DNA of 64,000 nucleotides. It comes from Hymenopus coronatus. Taxonomy: Eukaryota; Arthropoda; Insecta; Mantodea; Hymenopodidae. Below, piece after piece: positions 44,293 through 55,019 of the stretch. The DNA lies in NCBI GenBank assembly GCA_030762935.1, contig CM060900.1, forward strand, positions 369,659,132 through 369,723,131. The letters run 5' to 3'. Within the stretch, counting starts at the first letter, position 1, and each line of letters opens with the position of its first letter. Below the pieces are notes generated by a model. It had not been told where the DNA came from. It was given only the letters and a program-made list of their open reading frames with translations, and searched no databases. A program made the translations under genes and the position numbers.

Positions 44293-44520
44293 AGTCTAGA
44301 TGGCTCAATTGATAAGACACTGGGCTTCTGATCCCAAGGTTGTAGGTTCAAACCTGGCGTAGACCAATGATTTTTAGGTGTGTTTAAAAGTGACAGCTCC
44401 ATGTCAACAAGATATGTAAAATAACTCTTGCATGGCAAACTTCTAACTCACTGGTGGTGCTGGTGGTATACTCCTAGCAATTGATAGGATCATTAACAAA
44501 CAAAATAATTTATCTTAAGG
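44293..44520 (+). mobile_element. tRNA-derived SINE (family S2), Arg-tRNA-like head
   Basis: The tRNA-like head at 44293-44361 has TGGCTCAATTGATAAGA (A box) and GGTTCAAACC (B box). An acceptor-like GTCTA/TAGAC pairing and an anticodon-arm-like GGG..CTTCTGA..CCC are visible. A non-tRNA body follows. Arms are too imperfect for a functional tRNA. The end is approximate. Confidence 0.65.
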
Positions 44521-44970
44521 GCACCAATCCTTACTATGGTTACAGAGCTGAGGTTCAGTACAGAGCAGTTCCACAGGAGGACTGATATAGAAAAAGGATA
44601 GATAAAACTTTATGCTTTCATGTGTATAAATTGCATTTTTGTGGAATAAATACTTTCTTGAGAAAATATGTGGGAATTTATTTATTGGCTGAGCCTCATT
44701 TTTTATGTTGATGTGTTTACTCTTGTAATGACATACATTTTTGGAGCTTCAGCTATAAAACTGGCATTAAACACCTAATTTAATAAAACAAGTCAGTTAT
44801 TACAACTCCACACTTGGGAAAGCCTTTTCATAACAATAAATGAACATCAAAATCCTGCCAACTGACAGATTCAGTGCATTCAACATATATATATTTGCTT
44901 CCAGCTCCATATCTCAGTGAATGTTGACCTACAAGCTAATTATGAAAATATGTCCTGTGTTTAACAAGTA
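44521..44970. other. No gene seen
   Basis: AT-rich, no motif. Confidence 0.45.
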
Positions 44971-44976
44971 AACTAG

Positions 44977-45253
44977 TTGCCCTCTGTGATCTAGGGGTAA
45001 TGCTAGCCTCTGGTTCTCAAGGTCACAGGTTCAATCCCAGGAGAGGGTGATGGACTTTTTCAGGCATAAAAATCTTTGGTCCGGCTTCTTTCAGAAGGGA
45101 AGTAACGCCGTTGGTTCTGTGTCGTAGGCTTACAGCATGCAAAAGAACCTCAAGCCTGATAAAGAAGCCTCTGAGCAAAATTAAGCGATCTTTCATGCCC
45201 AATATGGAATGGGACATTAAGAACCACAGTGCTTAAAAAGTGCCCATAAATAT
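44977..45253 (+). mobile_element. tRNA-derived SINE (family S3), copy 1
   Basis: The head contains GATCTAGGGGTAATGC (A box) and CAGGTTCAATCCC (B box). The body has TTTTTCAGGCATAAAAA, CCTCAAGCCTGA, GAAGCCTCTGAGCAA and AGAACCACAGTGCTTAAA, all shared with the copy at 53820-54026. The copies differ by an internal deletion of about 60 bp in the second. No open frame of significance. Confidence 0.8.
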
Positions 45254-46300
45254 ACCTCAATTTTTTATGTAATAAACTGGCTCAAGATATATCAGACCAT
45301 CTTCATTGTTATATGCTTCTTTTATCTAATAAAATTAATAGAAAAAAGTGAACTTGGAAGATTTTCTCTATACAAAGTAACATACTTATTTGCTGCTTAG
45401 ATCAGTCTCTCTTCTAGGCCCTGAAATGAAAACAAAATAACTGGATGTTTCTCTCAATGTGGTTGTGACTGCAAGCGACCTGGTGGTTAAGATGCACCTG
45501 AAGGGCCATGTTAAAGGAACCTAATTTTAGACCAGAAGACACTATTGAATGTATTACGGTTTCCAAGGTGTTTTTGCCATGCTGAGAGGAAGTACTGTAA
45601 GGTTACTGAATCCACTGGACATCGTTCAGGATATCCAGCCCAGAACAAAGTTGGGGAAATGCAAGCCAGTTGCATTATGTTTTGCCATGTGACAGATCCA
45701 ACCAGCCAACACTGTCTCAAGATCTGGCCTCTCAGTTGGAGGAGCTAGTAAGAGGGCAGCCTATCATTTGACTGTGACACATCTGGAGAGAGTCTGGCAT
45801 CTACTTAAGATGATAACAGTCCATCTTCAGACAAGGGAACAGCAATTATAGCCACACCAACTGAATACTCCCACCACATTGATACAAGAGATGCTTGACA
45901 TATCAGAGACAACCACCTGGATGTGTTCCTCTGGTGAAATAGGCAGCGGTACAGGGCATGCTAAAGGACATGAAATCATATCAAAGAACCAAACAGACCT
46001 TGGTGCTCACCTGTAGTTTTGGCGAAGAAAACCAATGAGCAATATTTCTCTGTGGACCATAAGAAGCTGAATGTTCAACACCCAAAAGAGCTGTTTTCCC
46101 TAAATTCTCTTGCTGGTACACAGTGGTTCTAGACTTTGGGCCTGAAGTCGAGATACTGGCAAAGGCACTAAACTCCAGGAAAAATTAGAAGACTGTGTTC
46201 ATGATGACAATAATAACAGTAACAACAACAATAACAAATATAATTAAGTACTTGCAACATTGTAAGTAGCCATTGGGGTTGTCATCTCAAAATAATTTGA
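45254..46300. other. No gene seen
   Basis: Slightly higher GC at 45460-46100; frame 45545-45748 (NVLRFPRCFCHAERKYCK) has no domain I recognise. Could be an old element. Confidence 0.35.
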
Positions 46301-46367
46301 GAACACCTTGTGGTTTACCAGGAAACATGTGAGTCAATTGAAAAATTCAATGCTATGCCGGCATATT

Positions 46368-46505
46368 GCCATGGTAGCTCAGTGGCAGAGCAACCGGCTA
46401 GAGATCGGGAGATCCATGGTTCAAATCCCGGCTATGGCACTGAATTTCTCAGTCTGACTCTACCTATCCAACTCCTGTCCTACACATGGCTTGTGTGAAA
46501 AAAAC
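46368..46505 (+). mobile_element. tRNA-like SINE head with near-complete cloverleaf
   Basis: 46368-46438 folds partly like a tRNA: a 7-bp acceptor stem GCCATGG/CTATGGC (one G-T), a 4-bp D stem GCTC/GAGC, an anticodon arm with loop CTAGAGA, and B box GGTTCAAATCC. The T stem has mismatches and the anticodon would be AGA, unexpected for a short-variable-arm tRNA. A SINE or tRNA pseudogene is therefore more likely than a working gene. A short body follows, and an AAC/AAT-rich stretch begins near 46505. Confidence 0.6.
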
Positions 46506-48139
46506 AATTAATCCAACAACAATAATAATAATAAAAATAGTAATAATTTATTAACCTTATTAAGTTTCCCATATGTAAGTACATGTCACTTCCATTACGC
46601 ACTAGAAAAGTAGTTCAATATAAACTGTTGACGAGTACCTTCTTTCAAACATAAATGTGGGTTTTTTATTATTCATAACAATAATGTAGTGTACACTGTA
46701 CACTAATGATAAAAATGTGTGAGTTTTATTCCACTTGTGATTTCACTTAAAAACATTACCTTACCTTATGACAAGTATTCAAATATGCTCTGTAACATAG
46801 CAGCAAAACACAGGGAATGATTGAAATATTGACTTTTGTACCCTTGAAAAGCCTCATTATTGCCCGATGTCACACAACACACAACCAACCTCAGCTAGAG
46901 TGGCCACAGATTCAAAATGGGGTGCAAAGGAAAAGAAATTACTCTAGAGGAGAGAAAAATCATCTTGACTACACATCAACAATATAAGCCATTTATCGAA
47001 TTGGAGAAACTGTACATAGAAATCCATCCACTATGTGTCATGTCCTTCAACACTATAAAACAAAGAATAACACTGTCAATCAGACTAGAAAAACTGCTCT
47101 GCCTAAGCTTACTTCCAGAGATGAAAGACATGCAGTGAAAATGGTGAAGCAAGTCCCAGAATAACTACAACAGAGAGTATCTGGAAGCACATCTTGGTAA
47201 GGTGGTTCATGAATGTACAGTTTGTAGGGTCCTAAACTGTACCAGGTACAATTCCAGAACACCAAGAAGAAAGCTGTATTGTATGCAAAGCAAACAAGAA
47301 AAAGCATTTAGTATTTGCTAATGCATTTGTGACAAAGAGTAATGCATTCTGGGTTCACATGTTAGGGTCACATGAAACAAGTTCAATGTATACTAAAGTG
47401 ATGGCTGATTAAGTATATGGAGACAGATGAATATCAAATGGGATCCTAAAAATATGGAAGGTACAGTCAAACATGGGGACAGCAGCATAATGGTATGGGG
47501 ATGTATGGCAACAAGTGGTGTGGATGAGCTTGCTTTTATTGATGGCAACATGAACAAGTATGTTTACAAGAACATACAAGAAAATTTGCAGAAAAGCACT
47601 CAAAAACTAAATCTCCTAATTTTTTTTTTTTCCTAAGCACACCTCAGAAGTTGCTAGGTTACATATGATCAGCAACACACTCCATAACACTCGCCTCAAT
47701 CATTCGACTTGAACCCATTCAGAACATCTGGCAAGAACCTGAAGATAGTATTAAGAATCACCACATCACGAGCACAAGAAGACTGAAAGAAATCATTCTG
47801 TAAGAATGGCACACAACTAATTAAATAGCAAGAAAGTACACCCGTTGCCACAAAAAAATGAGTCATCCCCAGATTCCATGCGTCGATTGAAGAGCTTCAG
47901 GTATCTTCATAAAAGCTTCGTTCACAACGCACACGAAATAACTCTACAGTGGTCTGTGACTGACAGCACAATGGTAAACTTCTGAGTACAGAAAGCAGAT
48001 TACGGAACAAGGTTACATTGTTTGGTAATATTATGACTGGATATGTAGAACATAATATTGCATTAATATAACTTTGGCATTTGAAGTTATGGGCCCAGCT
48101 ATGCACACAAAAACATAATTGTATTAACACTCGTGTTAA

Positions 48140-49015
48140 ATAACTAAAAAATCTTATGTGTTCCATTTACATTTCCTTACATCTCTGTAACAAATTATTA
48201 TTAAAAAGCTTAGACTTCAACTTCATGGTAATTCAGATAAACATCAGCAGGAATGGCTTCTTGTTCTTAGAAGTGAAAAAAAAAAAAAAAAGGAATACAG
48301 TAGACTAAAATGATAGTCAAAACTTTTAAAAACTGGTTGCCATGTGGATGAAATTTGTTTCTTTGCATTGCCAGGAGTTGACAAATCCCCATATGTGAAA
48401 AGTTTAAGTACTTTAAAACTGAAATGAATAACAACGAATATCTCAAAAAAGGTCAACTCCATGAAAAAAATGTGTATGACCTAAATTATATGTTATAACG
48501 AAATCTACATTTTTTGTAGCAAGTTTTTGTCTCTCTCTTAAAGTTTACTAGATATACAAAATCCAGCAAAATTCATCCTGAATAAAGAGTTCTTCAGAGA
48601 CTATTCCCAGAAAATTGAAGAAATGCATTTTATTTGACATGAAAATAACTTTAATATACAGTATTTTAATAAAAATCGTTACAGCTATTTTTGAGAAAAT
48701 CAAAAAGTTCGACAAATTTTTCATGTAAAGGGCAGTTTGGGGAGGGGGCGATTTTCCTCAAAGTTTTCATGTTGCATCCTTGGAAGATACTTAATTTAAA
48801 TACCAATTTGATATTTTACTGATTTTTTTTTTGAGTTATTGTACATATACACACGCACAACCCCCCCCCCCCACAGACCTTTTTCTAAAAATGCATTTTT
48901 AATACAGGTGACCCTAAAATGTGTATTTCTGGCGAAACCTCGGTATCAAATTTTTTGATGGAATGCAGTACCTTCTCCATACATGCATGCATATTACTGT
49001 AGAAAAAGTAAATAT
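48140..49015 (+). repeat. Interspersed repeat R1, copy 2
   Basis: Aligns with copies 1 and 3. Landmarks are CAGTAGACTAAAATGATAGTC, AAAAGTTTAAGTACTTTAAAA, TTTTGTAGCAAGTTTTTGTC, GACTATTCCCAGAAAA, a poly(C) in place of (CA)n, and TTTCTGGCGAAACCTCGGTA. It lies wholly inside E1. Confidence 0.78.
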
Positions 49016-49654
49016 CAGTATAACAGCCGTCAATCTTCAGGGCATAGACAATATAAATACATACAGTAAAGTGGACGAGAAGCTACAAGAGCCCAGGCTT
49101 CTTCAATTTGTGTGCAGAAGCCATCTTTTGTCCCTTGCCCATTTACAGGTAATTGGAGCGCAACTCCCTTTTCACCTCAGCCCACACATTCTCACAGAGG
49201 GAATCAAAATATTATCAAGTATTACTGTGTATTGCACACCGTTCATTGAATCTTAAAGCTGCCATAGCACACCTAGACCGTCCCTTGATGTCCAACCTTA
49301 ATGCGATACAGATATGCGACCATGATGGAATATTGAAGCCACGGTTTATGACGAGTGTTTTGGGCCGCTTTGCGAAGGGTGTGTTAACAAGAAAAGGAAA
49401 AAAAAAAAAAAAAAAAAAAAAAGGTATCAAAAAAATCTTATAAGACATTGGTTTTTTTTAACAATACTTTTAGTATTTCTGCACACCACATGGTTTCATG
49501 TGCATCATATTGAAGTTTGGTAGAATAAAACCCTAAAGCAGCATCATAATAACTATCATATTATTAACTTTACTGAATGTCGTATAGAAATAAGTATGTC
49601 AAATAAATAGATGCTGTGTGTCGATTCAAGATCTTTAAGAGAAGGAACAAAAAA

Positions 49655-49722
49655 ACATTTGCTACATGTGAGAAGCGAACCTGTGACCCTCCGCACAGAA
49701 ACACAGCACTACAGTGAACATG
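49655..49722 (-). mobile_element. tRNA-like head
   Basis: On the minus strand, TGTAGTGCTGTG.. then CACAGGTTCGCTTCTC (B box). Short and without a body. Confidence 0.35.
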
Positions 49723-50069
49723 CATGAAATGTGGCAAGTTTAACAACCCAAACTGTATCATGTTTTGTGTCTATATTTTTAGTTGATATTGATAGTTTGT
49801 TGTTGAAGAGGCTTAAGTTATGTGTCTGTTTATGATTATCGTCATATGGGTTAGTAATATTAAGATCTGGAACTAGTGATAGCTTGCTGCTGCCACTACA
49901 CAACTGTATGCAGATGGTGTATACAAGGCACTGAGCCGTGAGGGACTTAGAGCAATTTGGCATTCCAGACATGACTCATTTTTTTTGGCGATGGGTGTAC
50001 ATTCAATACCTAAGCATTTGGCAGCAGTTATTCACAGGAAAGGTATGATAACCAAATGTTAGAATGCTG

Positions 50070-50555
50070 TAATTAGATTTGAACACTTATGCCCAACAGC
50101 TGGGAGAACACTGTTTCAGTTTTCATTACGAAAATGTATTTATGTTTAATTTAAGTAACTCCTTATGATATTAAAAACAAAATAAACAAATGTTACAAAC
50201 TTTGAAGAAATTTGTTTATTTTATTGTGTATGTTTTGGAAGCTAAATGCTCTCTTTTAGTAGCATAATGTTGACATTTGTATACTTCTGTCCACCTCTTT
50301 ATATAGAAAAAGGTCATTAAATATATTTGCCTCGAACCTGTATGGAGAGTAAGATCCTGAAGTGTTAGTGTGGTAATGTTTGGACAGTATTTATAATTTT
50401 CTTCTTTATCGTCAACATATATCATTGTAAAACTATCCCAATTTTACAAAATGTTGGGTTTTGTAAGTCCCATTAGAGAGGGGAAACAACTTTAGAAATA
50501 AAACTGACTAATATAAGATTTGCACCTCAGTCATGCTCCCTATTACATTCATTTT
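50070..50555. other. No gene seen
   Basis: 3' flank of the Tc1 pseudogene and AT-rich sequence. Confidence 0.4.
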
Positions 50556-52429
50556 GTTTAAATATAAAAGCCCCTGCATCCATGTCCTCTTTACCATGAG
50601 TTGAGTATGATAGGGAGAGGGCCAACCTTTGCAGCTCTACTTTACCTCTCCACTTTTATTGCATCAGTCCACATGCCTGATATTCATAATGTATTAAATC
50701 AGACTTTGGACAGTATTATTTGAAAGCTCTTCCAATTTTGGAAATTGACTGCTCTTTGGTGAGCAAATGCTGGACACATACCGAATAGACAACAGATGTC
50801 TCATACACCCGTTCACACCATCTAATGCAGGATTCACTTGCTGTACCATTCTGTGCAAGGTACTTTCTAAGGAGACAGTCTCCTAAAAAAAAATATGATT
50901 AATTTTAGCAACTCTTGTGACCTGATTTTGTCCAATCTCCATACAAGAACTATGGAGTGCCTGAACCCTGCAGATGAATTCCAGTATTTCTTCTGTTCTC
51001 TAAGCTAAGAGTTCCTGAAGAGCCAGCTTAGCTGGTCCTAATTGCAGTCCCAGTTCTGGTTCAGGTCCAATAAAAGGTTATGCAATTCCCCTCTTAGCAG
51101 CTTTGCCTGGCCTTTCATTGCCCAGGATCTCCATGTGCTCTGGCGCCATTTCATTTGAACAGAACTGTTGGCATCTCATGCCATGAGGGATTCTTGACAT
51201 TCTAAGGCAACTTGGATTTGACCATATGGTTACAGAGGCCTTCAGACCTGCCTGTTTGCCTATTTGAGATTATAAAAATGTGTCTATTATTATAGGTGCT
51301 TACTAAATAAGATAGCAAATATCTCTGCCTGAAAAACCATAACATAGTATTTGCCTAAGTTAAATTATAACTTGGTAGGTACCATCGCCACAAAATCCAG
51401 CCCTTGCCCCAAATTCAGTTTTAGAACCATTAGTATTCCAGATTGGGCCTTCATCTTTATCAGGTGTAACCGATCCTTCTCATTTACTGCACTTAGGATA
51501 ACAAACAGTGAAAGCTTTGTCAAACATAAAACTTTTGGTTTCATAATATAGGTTCTCATATTGAGTATCCTAAACAATTTTTGTCTCAAGATTGTTTAAG
51601 TTAATCAAAGTGCCCATCGAAGGGAACTTCAGTTTGATGCTTTAATCTATGCAATGCCCCAAAGGCCTCCGTGTCGACCCAGATGTATAAGAGAGAAAGT
51701 TCCAGTCATGATTCTGTAGCTACAGTGGGGTTGTTCTCAATGCAAGATACCCTTTGCAACTTGCTTAAGTTCAGTTTTGCATTGCCTTCCAACCACTGTA
51801 GTAAATATGCAACACATCACTTTAAGTTTTAGCCCCAATATCTTGTCAAATAGGTTTCTACAGGTCCAAAAAACTAAATGACCTAAGTGGTCTTTCTATG
51901 TCAGTTTCTTGTTTCAAAGAAGACCAAGGTATTTGACTTGGGGTGAATACGATATAGTTTTACCAAACAGAGTAGGTTTCTTTAAGGTCCGAGTATTCCT
52001 CATTCTGGTGAAGGCAACTACCACTGTTTTACTTGAATTGACAAAAAGTTTGGGTCCATCACATCGCATCTCAATCTATCTGAGTGCTGATTGAAGCAAC
52101 ACAGCAACAATATTAGGAAATTTTCCTCTGACTGTAATAGCAATGTTGTCTGCAAATCCAATGGTTAGAAGACTGGCATCAATGAGGCAATGCAAAGTGC
52201 ATCCACCATCATGTTCCAAAGCATGGGTGAGAGAACTCCTCCCTGCAAGAGATAGACCAAGTGTCTCCCCAAAACCGCTTAGGGTCAGCTCCCTATTGTT
52301 TAACATGAAATGTATTCTACAAATCAGTGGCAGCCGGCCTTTTACAAAAATTTCAAACAATAATTCCTCCATTATATTATTAGGTAAAATGCTATAATCT
52401 ATAATGCATTTTGTATACATTTAAACCTA

Positions 52430-53815
52430 TTATACACACTGGACAGTTGTAGTGAAGATATGTCAGAATACTAACCAGCTGCATTTTTTGGACACAAGTG
52501 ATTTTGTGGTCATCCTATGTGCACACGCTGAAGAATTCAGTGCTTTCAGATATAGTTATTTTGATGGTGTGGGGTTCAAGGGGCCAAATGGGGAAGGTTC
52601 TCTTAGGGCAGGAAAGCCTCTGTGGTCATTTGCAGCACATGTGCAAAGAGAAAATAAGAACCGACAATAAGCAAATACAAAAGTTTGAGTCAAATCCCTG
52701 ACAAAAATATTTAGCCAAAGATCTCTTCACATGTAAGAGTAAATAATAAGAAACATTTCTTAAGTTTGAATGTCTTCTTATTTGAAAACAAAGTTGATCT
52801 ATAAACCTCCCGAACAAAATATGCAAAAAGAAGCTAATGTGGTAAAAATTTACAATGTTGGTACTTGGAACCAAGCAGACGACAAGGTACACTCGCCCGC
52901 AAACGCTCAAGGCATATAAGCAGTGTGTTGTGTAACTCCCCTAAGTTTACTAGGAAATAGATTTGCGATACATTTGAAGCTTCACTTAAAAACAGGAAAA
53001 GGTCAAATAAACAATAGTTATTGAAATTATGGATGTGGACAAACAGTAAATTGGACCTTACTTGCGAGAGGTGATTAGTGGCTAGTGTTTTGAAAATGAG
53101 TGCTGAATTACAATATTCACCTTAAGGGTAAACTGATAAGAAGTGGTGAAATAGTGCCTTGAATGTATTTCATGTGTTAATGAAACATAATCCGAATGCG
53201 CTGGAGAATAATTTGGCGAAATAAACTGCAGAATAATATGCCGACTTATCAGTTCAAAGAAATGGCACTGTTAAAACTTGCCTTAAGAGGGAAAATCCTA
53301 AACACTGTTACGAAAGATAGGCAACGGTTTGTAAAGTATACAATTGGTTATAAAGAAAATGATTTAAGACAATATCACAATCATGATCTAGTTTACTTTA
53401 AGGGTAGTTCCCATAATTTTCTGAGAGAAAAGCGAACTTCATTTGTGAAAAGAAACAGCATGAACTTTGTAATTGGCAAACATAAGCAATTAAAGTAGTG
53501 CAAGGTAGTATTGAAGACTGGAAGCTTAAACTAAAGTGCATCGGCTGTTAAGATGAGCTATGCATTAATTTGCAGCAGGATCACATCTCTGATAATGTCG
53601 TTGACATATTGGTAAACAGTGAAGGTGACAGTTTGTGTTCAAATTTCTCGGTACATGCCGCGTTCAGTTTCTGACTTAAATCAAAGAGTTATCAAAGTAT
53701 TTTTTGAAGTAAAGGATCAAAGGATGAACTTCATCTACAAACAGAAAGGTTAGTGGTATTACACAAATTAGGATTTCCATTTCTACTGATAGCTTTTAGT
53801 ATCCACTAATTTTAG
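52430..53815. other. Unassigned insertion within LINE-B
   Basis: It separates LINE-B motif A from motif B, where normally only about 100 codons intervene. It contains a plus-strand frame 53196-53498 (100 residues, rich in Lys/Arg, FKEMALLKLALRGKIL) that I do not recognise. No terminal repeats identified. Confidence 0.45.
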
Positions 53816-53819
53816 TCTG

Positions 53820-54026
53820 TCATCATCCGTGATCTAGGGACAACATGCTAGCCTCTGGTTCTCAAGGTCGTGGGTTCCAACCCAGCTGATTTTTTTTTTT
53901 CAGGCATAAAAAAACCCTCAAGCCTGACAATGAGGCCTCTGAGCAATATTAAGCGGTCTTTTGTGCCCAAAATAGAATGGGATGCTTAGAACCACAGCAG
54001 TTAAAGAGCGTCCATAAATAACATTC
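53820..54026 (+). mobile_element. tRNA-derived SINE (family S3), copy 2
   Basis: Same head and body as 44977-45253, with a poly(T) run and an internal deletion after the B box. Inserted in LINE-B. Confidence 0.8.
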
Positions 54027-54500
54027 AATTTAGTTTTAATTTTAATCAATCTTAAAATTGTGCCCAAACAGATAATTTGGCCATGAGCTGCCACTGCTAC
54101 AAGCAATCATGCCATTGAAGGCCTCTCTCTTTATTATTTCACAGGACATCTTATCAAAAGTACTTTCTATATCGAGGAATGCAGCAATTCCAATCTCTTT
54201 GGTTGCCAGCAACTTCCTTATAGCAGACACTACACGATAAAGCACCATTTGTATTGTTCTCCCAGACTGATAGATTGATTTCTGCAGTGGGACATTCCTT
54301 AGTACATTAATCCTTTCTATGAACTAGTCCTTCTAATTGTTTAGAAAGAAGGAAGAGAGACTTATTGAAAGCATGTTTTCACCTTGTAGCTAGGATAACC
54401 AGGCTTGGATATAAACATCACTTGAGGTTGCCTGCATGTCAATTGAACATGGCCATAGGCTACTTAACTTTGTAATTCTGCAGAGCAGGGAATGAATGGA

Positions 54501-55015
54501 CTCAATTCTCTATCCCAGCAATGACGGAAAGATCAGTCATGTCCTGCTATTTAAATGCTTCAAATGAATTGATAGCCCAACTGACTTTGGTTATGGTGTC
54601 CCTTTGATCATGTTCCAGTCCTCTTTTGTAATGATATATACAACACAAATTAATTTTCCCCTAATTGACTACCCCATCACTGATACTTTTGACTATAGAA
54701 TATAATGGATACTAGCTAAATGCAATAACATTTCCAGTACAGAATGAGTGTAACTGCAATCAGGTATTTTAGCAGTGCTAATTATCTTATTAGCATTTTT
54801 AGCAATGAATTTCATGACAAAGTTTGCTACACATTTTGGAAAATGAAATTCCTGGACTTTACCAGATTTTCCGGGTCAAATTTGAATTTTCTTCCAGGTC
54901 CTCTATTATGTGAGTTATTTATAGGTCTGCAGGAATCTAGTTTTACATTTAACTATATAGAAAAGGCATCATTTTACACAAAATACCTGAAATCACATTT
55001 CAAGTGCGAAATTTA
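54501..55015. other. No gene seen
   Basis: AT-rich upstream flank between LINE-B and the hAT-like remnant. Confidence 0.4.
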
Positions 55016-55019
55016 CTGT

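Larger units (their letters stand above)
47839..49997. mobile_element. Terminal-inverted-repeat element inserted at TA in the Tc1 gene (E1)
   Basis: Ends are inverted repeats of about 28 bp: left CACCCGTTGCCACAAAAAAA then TGAGTCAT; right read inward CACCCATCGCCAAAAAAAAT then GAGTCAT. TA occurs at 47837-47838 and 49998-49999. Removing it rejoins the Tc1 C-terminus. No transposase was recognised inside, so it looks non-autonomous. It contains an R1 repeat copy (48140-49015), a 26-bp poly(A) at about 49398-49423, and a tRNA-like head at 49660-49720. Confidence 0.85.
46917..50067 (+). pseudogene. Tc1-like transposase pseudogene, interrupted by a 2.16-kb element
   Basis: The frame opens at 46917 with GKEITLEERKIILTTHQ (helix-turn-helix). 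A TSRDERHAVKMVKQ-like stretch follows at about 47110, then VKHGDSSIMVWGCMATSGVDELAFIDG in frame 47427-47636, the region around the second catalytic Asp. QSFDLNPIQNIW near 47700 and TSTRRLKEIIL continue the last part. The coding sequence breaks at 47838 and resumes at 49998 as VHSIPKHLAAVIHRKGMITK, the Tc1 C-terminus. Terminal repeats of the Tc1 itself were not found. Stops are frequent; inactive. Confidence 0.85.
50560..54500 (-). mobile_element. LINE-B: jockey/I/R1-group retrotransposon with RNase H, degenerate
   Basis: Read on the minus strand from 54500. VMFISKPGYPSYK and LQKSIYQSGRTIQMVLYRVV come first, then motif A as IGAAFLDIES-like IAAFLDIESTFDK in frame 54248-54042. After a SINE and an unassigned 1.4-kb stretch come a motif B remnant GGVLSPMLWNMMVDAL near 52240 and motif C as GFADNIAI near 52155 (DD changed to DN). 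LFGKTISYSPQVKYLGLLL follows near 51940. Near 51150-50700 an RNase H-like part reads MEILGNERPGKAAKRGI, GPEPELGLQLG, and then CIRWCERVYETSV. Frameshifts and stops throughout. The combination suggests the I/R1/LOA side of the LINE tree. Confidence 0.78.

Noticed and set aside
46368..46438. Functional tRNA gene
   Set aside because: Acceptor and D stems are good, but the T stem is mismatched and an AGA anticodon does not suit a short-variable-arm tRNA; the short non-tRNA body and A-rich tail point to a SINE.
48140..49015. R1 as the body of element E1
   Set aside because: R1 copies at 10.9 and 59 kb lack the E1 terminal inverted repeats, so R1 is an independent repeat.
53196..53498. 100-residue basic frame as a host gene
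   Set aside because: No domain, no splice signals assessed as convincing, and it lies in sequence interrupting LINE-B.
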